64,000 nt of DNA from Chaetoceros tenuissimus (lineage: Eukaryota > Bacillariophyta > Thalassiosirophyceae > Chaetocerotales > Chaetocerotaceae). The notes under the pieces are model-generated. The model searched no databases. It was given only the letters and a program-made list of their open reading frames with translations, and was not told the DNA's origin. The stretch is taken from positions 3,224,001-3,288,000 of the forward strand of contig BLLK01000045.1 of assembly GCA_021927905.1 (NCBI GenBank). Direction: 5' to 3'. This document shows, in pieces, positions 1-9,300 of the stretch; within the stretch, counting starts at the first letter, position 1, and each line of letters begins with the position of its first letter. The position numbers and the translations under genes were made by a program.

Positions 1-821
1 CAGATTCTTCCATCAGTTTTACATACATTGTTGGTGTAAGTTTTTTATGATTGACAACTCCTTTTCGCTTTAGAAACATGGAGCAATTGTGTAGTTTGCA
101 TGTTGTATGTATGGTAAAATTATGTTGTACTAAGGAATCAATAACTCGTAATGCCTGTTCATCGAAAAAATCTCCATCTTTACTCAGTACAAGTCCTATA
201 CGTTCCTTCTTCAACGGCAGTGTGTCTTCTGTTGCATCATTTGTAGAATTTTGTGTAATATGAAAATGAGGGAAAAAGCCAAGAAATGTATTGGACTTTT
301 GCCAATCAAACGGAGTGAGTACCTGCTTAGGAGTAAAGAAATCATCTCCCAAGTACCCTGGTACCTCATCTTCTTCATGGTCCCACCAGTAGAACGATCC
401 AACTTTGGCTTTGATGGGACGAAGTTTCTGTGACAACTTTATCAGATACTCTTCATCGTTATGAAGTGAGCACTTTGTCTTCCAATCTTTGTACGCACAT
501 CCTAATACAATCCTATGATACTCATGTAAGAGTGTTTCTGGTATCTCAAGGACCTCTTCAAAGGTAACTTCATCAACTAAGAATCCATTTTGTCGAATCG
601 CATGTTCCCAAGAAGCCATTGCATAGTATTCTCCAGACATGTATTTTTGTTCCAAGTTTGTGGCGTATTTTTCTATTCCTATTGCATTAATGTAGAGAAC
701 TTTTCTCTTTTCTTTGGGTATTTGAGGTGCACATGTGAAATTGTTGCTATCCTCAACTATTATTGTTTTTCCTCGAAGTGCACGGAGTGATGGTTCTCTA
801 CCCTTTTTCGGAAGTAGAGAG
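1..821. repeat. Direct duplication, first copy (partner 3339-4159)
   Basis: Bases 1-821 match 3339-4159 with a constant offset of 3338, and I saw no mismatch in the parts compared; all translated stretches are identical. Similarity stops abruptly at 821/4159, which in the partner is the boundary with the retrotransposon. The left limit is outside the window. Confidence 0.9.
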
Positions 822-901
822 AGACCGAAAAGAGGTAGAAAATTAAATAAGCATAATATCTGCAGCGACAGGATGATTATACTGTACTTCATTTCTCTCA
901 T
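1..901 (-). CDS. GT18 (MGAT5-like) glycosyltransferase, copy 1, 3' end outside window
   Basis: Minus-strand reading frame open from ATG at 901 (second in-frame ATG at 892) to the left edge, so the C-terminus is missing. The N-terminus has a short cytoplasmic start and one hydrophobic segment (IIILSLQILCLFNFLPLF), as expected of a Golgi type II enzyme. From about residue 25 it is the same protein as the copy at 3040-4170, whose C-terminal part carries the GT18 signature. GT18 enzymes add beta-1,6 GlcNAc to N-glycans; that role is inferred from family resemblance only. This copy keeps the membrane anchor that the second copy has lost. Confidence 0.72.
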   Translation of the reverse strand, partial: MREMKYSIIILSLQILCLFNFLPLFGLSLLPKKGREPSLRALRGKTIIVEDSNNFTCAPQIPKEKRKVLYINAIGIEKYATNLEQKYMSGEYYAMASWEHAIRQNGFLVDEVTFEEVLEIPETLLHEYHRIVLGCAYKDWKTKCSLHNDEEYLIKLSQKLRPIKAKVGSFYWWDHEEDEVPGYLGDDFFTPKQVLTPFDWQKSNTFLGFFPHFHITQNSTNDATEDTLPLKKERIGLVLSKDGDFFDEQALRVIDSLVQHNFTIHTTCKLHNCSMFLKRKGVVNHKKLTPTMYVKLMEES

Positions 902-1505
902 GATGAATGAGAATTCTTGTAGGAGATGTTATATATTTATACATACAAAAGCATTTTGCAGAAGAATTCATTTCATAAAAAAGTTTAACAAAAATGTTCG
1001 TTTTAGGTATGTGCCGCTGTTTACTTTCCCATTTAAATCTGTACTTTTGTGACCTATAATTTTTGCAGACAAAATGTTTTCCAAGACTTACTCATATAAA
1101 GATGAATTTAGCTTTTGAACCGATCATTGTATAAAAAAAAGGAAAAAGATGATATGAATATTAAATATTGTATCTGTAGAATTGCACAGTTGGAATTCAA
1201 TAACATCAGTATTTTATAAAGTCAATCATAAAGAGAGGGTAATAATATGACCGTGGGTAAGGTATTCATTCTACGTCTATCGTCATTATTATCATCGCAT
1301 ATTGCTTTGTAACATTGCAACAGAAATGGATGAAAAGAAAAAGAACAGAGTGACGATTCTCGGTGAATAATACTCAATCGATAAATATATAAAAGCTCGC
1401 CCAGAACCAATCTGAACACTTTTGAACTTATGCTCATCAGACCAATTAAGTTATATAAAATGAATGAGTTGTTACAATAATTTATGAAGTATATCAGCTT
1501 CTTTC
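902..1505. other. Intergenic, no gene seen
   Basis: AT-rich spacer between the start of GT18 copy 1 and the 3' end of the sulfotransferase gene. It should hold the copy 1 promoter. The short open frames lack family resemblance or start context. Confidence 0.5.
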
Positions 1506-2624
1506 TTACAGCAACGTTTTGGTTTGCTGCTCTTTACTCGTTATTTCTGTTCCCACAATTTCATAAAAGGAACAATCCATATCGATCAAACGTGTTGCAT
1601 ACTCATACAACTCTATATCTAAAGCATTCATACTCTTTAGATGTGACTTATGGAAATCTTTCGTATATGAACTCCCACCTCCACCACCGGCAGAGTTATC
1701 ATGTCCAATCTCATTCTCAATTTTCAAATATCGTAATAACTTTGCTCGACATGACGTATTCTCATGACTCAAATCTAATATGTAATCCATTTGCATCAGC
1801 CTACGCTTGGCAATGATGAGATCTTTCTCACTTGGCTCGTAATGCCTGACATCAACAGACTTATCCTTCTTAAAAGCTGGATACACACTCAAGCTCCAAG
1901 TCAAATAATTGGCCTGCACAAGAGATAATAGCATGTTTTTGGTTCCTTTCATATGACCCTTGTTCACAAAATCCAAGAAGTGGTTGGTATGACTCATTGC
2001 TCGTTTCACCGGCTCACGAATCAGTACACTGTAACTTCTATCAGCACAAAAGTCATCCAAGTAGTTTTCATTCATTAGAAAGTCTTCATCCCATTGTTCA
2101 ATCTTTGAACATGTTGTAGGTTTCACGCTCGTACAACCACACCAAAGCGGACAAAACGAATCTTTCCAACAATTTTCTTCACGTGCTTCCTTTGATAATG
2201 AGAGTTTATTTTCCTTCTTTACTTGTCGACATACTGATGTTCCTCCTGCTTTTGGAATATGAAGCATGATATGTTGCAAGCCAATTCGTTCTTCAAATGC
2301 ATTCACAAATTTCGATATATGTTTCTTGTAGCATTTAGCATCATGCATCATGAGCGATCTTCGTAGGTGGTTGATTTGTGGGTATGATAGTGTATCAAAG
2401 GATTTCATCATATCACATGTGTATTTGGGCGGTACATTATTACTTGGAAATGACTTTATGTTCGTTGCGACTCTGGTCAAGGATCCTTTTGTTTCAATTT
2501 CTGCAGTAGGTGAATAGAAGTAGAACAAGTAGACGTTGAGAAGGGCTATACATATAAGTGCCGCACTGTTATGGCTTGTTCTGGAGAAGATCATGGTTCT
2601 GGTAGCATTTATTTTTAGAAGCAT
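1506..2624 (-). CDS. Golgi-type sulfotransferase, paralog A (372 aa)
   Basis: Probable PAPS-dependent carbohydrate sulfotransferase. The N-terminus has a signal anchor (hydrophobic AALICIALLNVYLFYF near residues 22-37). The PAPS 5'-phosphosulfate loop is seen as IPKAGGTSVCRQ (about residues 124-135) and the 3'-phosphate motif as SVLIREPVKRAMSH (about 198-211), both typical of the membrane-bound sulfotransferase superfamily. Many cysteines lie between them (CWKDSFCPLWCGC). It is a close paralog of the plus-strand gene at 16671-17705. With the GT18 genes next to it, a role in sulfation of glycans in the Golgi is a reasonable inference; the substrate is unknown. Confidence 0.82.
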   Translation of the reverse strand: MLLKINATRTMIFSRTSHNSAALICIALLNVYLFYFYSPTAEIETKGSLTRVATNIKSFPSNNVPPKYTCDMMKSFDTLSYPQINHLRRSLMMHDAKCYKKHISKFVNAFEERIGLQHIMLHIPKAGGTSVCRQVKKENKLSLSKEAREENCWKDSFCPLWCGCTSVKPTTCSKIEQWDEDFLMNENYLDDFCADRSYSVLIREPVKRAMSHTNHFLDFVNKGHMKGTKNMLLSLVQANYLTWSLSVYPAFKKDKSVDVRHYEPSEKDLIIAKRRLMQMDYILDLSHENTSCRAKLLRYLKIENEIGHDNSAGGGGGSSYTKDFHKSHLKSMNALDIELYEYATRLIDMDCSFYEIVGTEITSKEQQTKTLL

Positions 2625-3039
2625 AGAGTTATTTGTTTACACAGTATTACAAGATGAAGATAGACATCATGTCGCATGCTAGCATGAAACAGAAAGAGAA
2701 AAATTCAAAAATATAAAATGTGGCAAAGCATCCTAACGGTGAAAAACAGTTTGTGAGATAGCCTAGCCATAGGACAAATCAAAACTAGCCGAATAGAATG
2801 AAATTTATTGCAGACATAAACTCTTCGGAAACCAGTCGTGTAATGATGATTTTAGCTTATGAAAAATATTCATTTGCAATTCGATCACAAGAATGGGAGC
2901 TGGAGCAGCTCACAAATGTCTCAACCACGTGTATAATACATTGTAAGATATAATAAAGATATATTCAGTACAAAAGTAGGCGTTTAGCTATGGGATTGTA
3001 TTATTTACAAATGTATAAATAACCCTGAAAGATACTTCT
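2625..3039. other. Intergenic, no gene seen
   Basis: About 415 bp between the sulfotransferase start and the 3' end of GT18 copy 2. It should contain the sulfotransferase promoter; no clear motif was recognised. Confidence 0.45.
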
Positions 3040-3338
3040 CTAAATAAAAGTTTCTCTCTGAAGCATCCTACAAGTACGTTCTATTACATTTGCTTTGTCA
3101 AAATCTGAAGGAACAAATAGCTTGATTGGATTCTCAACGGCCTTTTCTGCCTTATCAATTATATCTGCAATATTATCAAAGTCTTCAATATTGTACACGT
3201 AAGGTTCACCAACTTTGACCAGAGGTGGATGTTGATACATATCCTCAAAACGTTTTGGGTTCAGAAATGGAACACCTTTCGCCATAGCAATGATTGGTGA
3301 TGGACTTATAATTGGATTGCCTATTCCTAGCATAAACG

Positions 3339-4159
3339 CAGATTCTTCCATCAGTTTTACATACATTGTTGGTGTAAGTTTTTTATGATTGACAACTCCT
3401 TTTCGCTTTAGAAACATGGAGCAATTGTGTAGTTTGCATGTTGTATGTATGGTAAAATTATGTTGTACTAAGGAATCAATAACTCGTAATGCCTGTTCAT
3501 CGAAAAAATCTCCATCTTTACTCAGTACAAGTCCTATACGTTCCTTCTTCAACGGCAGTGTGTCTTCTGTTGCATCATTTGTAGAATTTTGTGTAATATG
3601 AAAATGAGGGAAAAAGCCAAGAAATGTATTGGACTTTTGCCAATCAAACGGAGTGAGTACCTGCTTAGGAGTAAAGAAATCATCTCCCAAGTACCCTGGT
3701 ACCTCATCTTCTTCATGGTCCCACCAGTAGAACGATCCAACTTTGGCTTTGATGGGACGAAGTTTCTGTGACAACTTTATCAGATACTCTTCATCGTTAT
3801 GAAGTGAGCACTTTGTCTTCCAATCTTTGTACGCACATCCTAATACAATCCTATGATACTCATGTAAGAGTGTTTCTGGTATCTCAAGGACCTCTTCAAA
3901 GGTAACTTCATCAACTAAGAATCCATTTTGTCGAATCGCATGTTCCCAAGAAGCCATTGCATAGTATTCTCCAGACATGTATTTTTGTTCCAAGTTTGTG
4001 GCGTATTTTTCTATTCCTATTGCATTAATGTAGAGAACTTTTCTCTTTTCTTTGGGTATTTGAGGTGCACATGTGAAATTGTTGCTATCCTCAACTATTA
4101 TTGTTTTTCCTCGAAGTGCACGGAGTGATGGTTCTCTACCCTTTTTCGGAAGTAGAGAG
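3339..4159. repeat. Direct duplication, second copy (partner 1-821)
   Basis: Matches 1-821 with no mismatch seen. The match ends exactly where retroelement sequence begins (4160). Confidence 0.9.
4073..4130. repeat. 58-bp direct repeat flanking the retroelement, left copy
   Basis: Identical over 58 bp to 12196-12253. Beyond the repeat the two flanks remain homologous (both are GT18 gene) but differ at many bases. It may be a long target-site duplication. Confidence 0.7.
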
Positions 4160-4332
4160 TTGCTATCCATAATTTTTCCGCGAGAAGAATTCGCAACGTG
4201 TGGCGCACAACACTACAGGACGGGTAATTTGTTAGTAAAATAACACGTACACGACCAACGGAAACTAGGTTTTTCGTTAATTCAATTGAAACAAACACCA
4301 TCACTAACTCATCGAGGAACCACTCTACACCC

Positions 4333-6363
4333 ATGTCGGGCACTGTCAATACAGGGGATACTGCTGTGGATAAGGGGGCGAAGGCGGGATGGATGACTTC
4401 CGACTATAAGTTCGAATTTCGCACATCTACCTATCCAGGAGAAATGGAGGGGATGAGGAGAGCTTGTGCAATCCTCCTGAACGCTCGTTCAGAAGTGAAC
4501 ATCATTCCAGTAGAAGGTAGCAACAGAGAGATTATCGAGGTAGCTGAGAATATCCCGAAGGATCTTGACGGATGGCAGCATTTTTGGTACAACCGCAGAG
4601 TCACTAGAAAATATCTAAAATCGGAGAAGAAACATGTTGAATTTCATGAAGTGCATCTTAAGGTTAGAAGTTCTTGGAGATTGGATAGTATGCTTGCAAA
4701 TCAACAGATCGCAAATGCACTGGAGAAAGCTCGTATTAAAATTTTTGCAACCAAATTTTCTGGTACCAAACCAAGAGCATTCATTGGAAACTTTATTGGC
4801 CCCATTCCGACTATGTGTAACCGTACAGAAATTGAGAAGGCAGTGCAAGCTGCACTATTGGAGGATGGAACGATGATTGATCCTGAGTTTGAGTTGGTAC
4901 GCAACAAGGAGAGAGTATATTGTCCGGAACAAAAAATGGTCTATGTGGCTGAGGTATGGGGAGTCAACGTTCAGAAGGAGTACAGTTCAGAAGCATTTGC
5001 AGCAATCCAGCGCATGGTACTATCTGACAGACCACCACTCGGGTTAAGAGGTGCAAAGTTTGTGGAAACTCAAAAAGAGTCTAAACCAGTCAAGATGATG
5101 AGGATTGAAGTGCAAAACACTATTCATTACAACACGGTGTCTCTAGTGTGTGATCACATGTATGCAGCGGAAATTAAATTCACTGAAGGATTGGAACAAT
5201 ACTTCGACTTTATGGACTCTAGTGAAAGTGAAACTGCAATCAATATCCGTACTCTACTGGATGAAAACATTGGGAGATTCTGTAATGACAATGTTCAATC
5301 CGATGATGCCGTGAAAGATATGTATTTCTCCAGAGGCAAATTTCATATCGTGTGTGCAAAAGAACATTCCAAGGAGATCATGGCTGCATTCCAGAGGCTT
5401 GTAACTGACATTCACGAGAGAGTTTCTTCCATTACATTTCTCGAGATCTTTGGGATCCATCGCAACCTCAACCAAAAGTTCCCATTTGTGGAAGCAATCG
5501 ATTCTGTAGGAGAAAACAAAATCATCCGCAACACTCTCACCTTTGCATGTCCTGACGATATAGATCAATCTGTGTTTGATGAATTTATCTCCAACAAAGG
5601 CTTCAGTCAAGAAGTAGCCCAGGTTCCTGAGTCTATGAACAGATGCCCTAACTTTACCTTCACTAATAAGAGACAGGTAGTACCAGTAGCGATCGATCCG
5701 AAGCTTAACAGTGAAAAATTCTGGGAGAATAACAAGATTTCTAGGAAGAAAGTACCTGCTAAAATAGGCACAGGTACTGCATCCAAGACGTCAGCTTCAT
5801 CCATCACCTCAAAGACAGCACTTGATAAACTTGAGAAGAAACTACAAGTAAGCTTGAAAGAACAAGAACTCCGCCACCAAAAAGAATTGCAGAAGATAAA
5901 GTCTACCTTCGAATTACAGCTCAACCAAGTCAAATCTGAGCTTGAGGAAGCTACTACTAGATTGAACAACAAATTCACCCTTCTACAGAACGATACAGAT
6001 CAGATCAACCGCAAACTCGACCTTGGATTTGAAAACAACCACTCCCTTATCTCTCAGCTCTCTGAAGACGTCAATAGAATGGTGCAGGCTATCACCAATT
6101 CTGCTCTTAAGCCTCCTTCTCCTGATCGTGTACGAAAGAAAGCAAATAATGGAGACATGGATAGAACACAAGACATGACTATGGACGACGAACTTAGCAA
6201 TCTTGGCAGTGATGACGATATGCAGCTGTCCCAAGGTGAATTAATCACTCAACCATTACAAAATTCAGGTGCGGCTCATCCCCCATCGAATTCTCTTCCA
6301 AACCAACCCTCCCAATCCATGATGCATGATTCCATGGGACAGAGAGTTGGTGAAGGATGTTAG
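4333..6363 (+). CDS. Retrotransposon ORF1 protein (676 aa)
   Basis: First frame of the LINE-type element, in the position of an RNA-binding ORF1 protein. I recognise no named domain in the first 480 residues. A Ser/Thr-rich linker is followed by a strong coiled coil at about residues 495-585 (heptad-like KLEKKLQVSLKEQELRHQ and on), then a low-complexity Asp/Ser/Pro/Gln tail. A coiled coil for trimerisation is common in ORF1 proteins; the rest of the role is inferred from position. No CCHC knuckle was seen. Its stop codon overlaps the ORF2 start. Confidence 0.8.
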   Translation: MSGTVNTGDTAVDKGAKAGWMTSDYKFEFRTSTYPGEMEGMRRACAILLNARSEVNIIPVEGSNREIIEVAENIPKDLDGWQHFWYNRRVTRKYLKSEKKHVEFHEVHLKVRSSWRLDSMLANQQIANALEKARIKIFATKFSGTKPRAFIGNFIGPIPTMCNRTEIEKAVQAALLEDGTMIDPEFELVRNKERVYCPEQKMVYVAEVWGVNVQKEYSSEAFAAIQRMVLSDRPPLGLRGAKFVETQKESKPVKMMRIEVQNTIHYNTVSLVCDHMYAAEIKFTEGLEQYFDFMDSSESETAINIRTLLDENIGRFCNDNVQSDDAVKDMYFSRGKFHIVCAKEHSKEIMAAFQRLVTDIHERVSSITFLEIFGIHRNLNQKFPFVEAIDSVGENKIIRNTLTFACPDDIDQSVFDEFISNKGFSQEVAQVPESMNRCPNFTFTNKRQVVPVAIDPKLNSEKFWENNKISRKKVPAKIGTGTASKTSASSITSKTALDKLEKKLQVSLKEQELRHQKELQKIKSTFELQLNQVKSELEEATTRLNNKFTLLQNDTDQINRKLDLGFENNHSLISQLSEDVNRMVQAITNSALKPPSPDRVRKKANNGDMDRTQDMTMDDELSNLGSDDDMQLSQGELITQPLQNSGAAHPPSNSLPNQPSQSMMHDSMGQRVGEGC

Positions 6364-9300
6364 GTCTGAATAGGAGCAGGGAACGAGGCGGTGCATACCG
6401 ACTCAGTTCCACACAGCCATTCACAAGAAAGCTTCCACAACAACAATACTTCAAAAAGCATCAAGCCAGCTTCGAATCCGACTTTAAGAAAGTACATGGT
6501 ATCAGTTCCGACTACAGTGCGAAGAAATATGCATCTTTTCTCAAATCAAATCTATCTGATATCCAATCACACATTACAAAGCTCCAATCATGGCAAAAAG
6601 GAGAACTTGGTACCTTCATGGGACTGTCAAATGATCCAAGCAAATCTGATATATTCCGAATCAGACTTCATAATAGAAACGGATTCAATACTAAGTTTCT
6701 CCTACAGGACTTTGAGTCATTCGTCGTCTCGGAACTCGCAGCAGAATCTTCTTTCACCGGAATCACAGAGGTCAATGTCACTGCTTCCAAGTCAATTCCA
6801 TTCCATGATGTCTGTAAGAAGTTTGATCATAGCTCCAGACTTTACCAGTCTTTTCCATTGGGAAAACCCACCAAGAAAGACTCTGCTTATCACAAAGGCG
6901 GCCAATTGTGTTTCATTCCATCCTTCACATATGGTAGAAAGCATTCTATGGAGAGAGACAGTCATGGGAGATGGACGGTAGTACGTCTGAATGGCGCAGA
7001 CAAAGTAGTTAGCATCATTACAGCATATCGAGTGTGCTCCAATTCTTTCAATCTAGCAGGAAATACAATAGTAGATAGAGAAGTTCGCTCTCTCCTCTCT
7101 GCCAAGCATCCACAATGGGAAAGACCTAGAGATGCATTCCTTACGGATCTCGGGGAGTTTGTAAAAAACGAGAGGAAGGCAAATAGAGCTGTGTTTCTTG
7201 GGGGAGATCTCAATAGTTCCATTCATGACGAGGATATTCAACAATTCATGGACAGCTGTGGCTTCTACAATCTGTTAGAAGGAGACGAGTTGGAGACAGG
7301 TACCTCGTGTACCAGGTCACAGGAGGATAGTGGACTTATAGATCTTGCAATGGGGACTATCGAACTTGCAGTGGCTCTTCTGAGTGCAGGTGCTCGAGGA
7401 TTTTACAATGATAGTAATAGCGATCACAGACTTCTGGAGCTGAGCTTCTCTAAGGAATCATTATTCAAGCATAATGCAATGGACAAAAGTCAGGAAAGAC
7501 ACTTCAATATCAAAAACCGAAAGCAGAGAGAATTGTATTTAAAAACTTTGGCTGATCTCCATAGAGCAAGCAATACTGCAGAAGCTATCCAATCATGCAA
7601 AGATGCATTTGAGGGCAAGGGTAACATGTCAAGGGAGGAGGCTATCAATAAAATGAAAAATATTGAACAGCGATCGACAGAGTACATGCAACTTGCTAAC
7701 AAAGCTGCCGCTCCACCTGTATCACTCTTTCGCTATCATCACTCTGACTCTCTATCCAATGCAGGCAAAGCCCTACGTCATGCAAACCACCTTCTTCAGA
7801 ACGACCCTGACAGCCTTGGGCTGAAAGAGGCAAAGGATGCGGCTGTGAAAAATCTCCTCGAAGTGAAGACTCACTCTGATAAATACCGCGAAGAAATGGC
7901 AAACGGGCGTAGCTTGGATGCAATGGACAAGTATAAGTGTGAGGAGAAGTCTGCTATAAGACAAATTGTTAATCACGAGAAGATTTCAAAGCAACATGCA
8001 TCGGTTAAGAAGTCACTTGCAACTGAAAGACGTGGAGCACTAGATAGAATTGTTGTCCCTCAACCTACAGAGACTACCAAGAAAGATCCTGAAAAGATTA
8101 CATGGTGTCCTGTCGTAGATCCAAAGGATATCGAAGATGTACTATTTCGCCAGAACCACCGCCACCTACTTCAGTCTACTATATCAGTATTTGCTCGAGG
8201 ACCCATATCTGATTTACTTGGTGAGGAATGCAGTAATGCAGATGACATCCTGGATGGCAATATTGACATCGCTGAAATTGCTAAGGCATATGGTCACCTG
8301 GAAGAAGCTACGACTCTTCTTCTAAAGGAAATGCAGCGCAGAAGAGATGATGGGGGTGAAGCAGTAGTCATGGACTGGCAGTTTGGAAGAGAAGAATTTC
8401 GTGCAGCATTCAGTAGAGCAAGAAACAACACAGCACCTGGGTTCTCTGGACTCCCTATGACTTACTGGAAAGCAATCTGCGAGGACGATGCTCTTTGTGA
8501 TATCTATGCAGCACTTCTCGAGACAGCGTTCAAACAAGGCTTTACATACGATCGGTGGCTCAAGTCAATTCAGGCGATGTTACAGAAAAAGGATCTTCCG
8601 TATTACATGAAACTGCGTATCATTGAACTGTTTGAACTAGATTATAATGCAGTCCTAAAGTTCCTGTTTGGAAAAGTCTTTGCTCGCTATGAACAAGCTG
8701 CTGGGTTCCAAAACAATGAAAGCTATGGAGCAGTTCAAGGACGTTCAGCTCACCAGGCTCTTAATAGTGCTCTCATCGTCTATGAACACAGCAGGGTTAC
8801 AGCTTCACCAATGGCAGCTTCCCCACAGGACGCCACTGGCTGCTTTGACCTGATCAGACCTGAACAGACTGGCATCATACAGCAAGCAAAAGGACTCAAC
8901 AAGGAAGCTACAATGTGCAATATGCAAGTCTTGCATGGAATGGAAAGACATATTCGAACTGCAGCAGGGGTGACTGAGAGGAGCCTCAAATTCGACAAGA
9001 AGAACAGGAACTATGGTGGCATAGGACAAGGCTCGGGGAATGGTCCACAGCATGGAAACGATACCAACGGTTTGAATAAGGATATTCTTGCAAGGGAAAC
9101 TCAGTCATATGAATTCAAACACCCGAACGGAAGTGACACAATCTCTAGAGATGGAAATGCATTCATCGACGACATCATTCATTTTGTACTACTGTCAAGT
9201 AACTGTTTTATTGCAGCGGTGCCTACTGTGACGAGGAAACTCCAACTCTGGCAGAACTTACTCAATGCATCAGGAGGAGACTTGGCTATTGACAAATGTG

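Larger units (their letters stand above)
3040..4170 (-). pseudogene. GT18 (MGAT5-like) glycosyltransferase copy 2, 5'-truncated by the retroelement
   Basis: A 376-codon frame with the full GT18-like catalytic part. The diagnostic stretch is the C-terminal GIGNPIISPSPIIAMAKG followed by VPFLNPKRFEDMYQHPP, which matches the MGAT5 pattern of a Gly/Pro-rich acceptor loop, FLNP, QHP and a GxPYVYxxxDxDN segment. The frame begins at an ATG (4168-4170) that lies in retroelement DNA; the true start and the signal anchor were on the other side of the insertion (fragment at 12196-12356). Without the anchor the product could not be placed in the Golgi, so I call it a disrupted gene even though the remaining frame is open. 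Confidence 0.75.
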
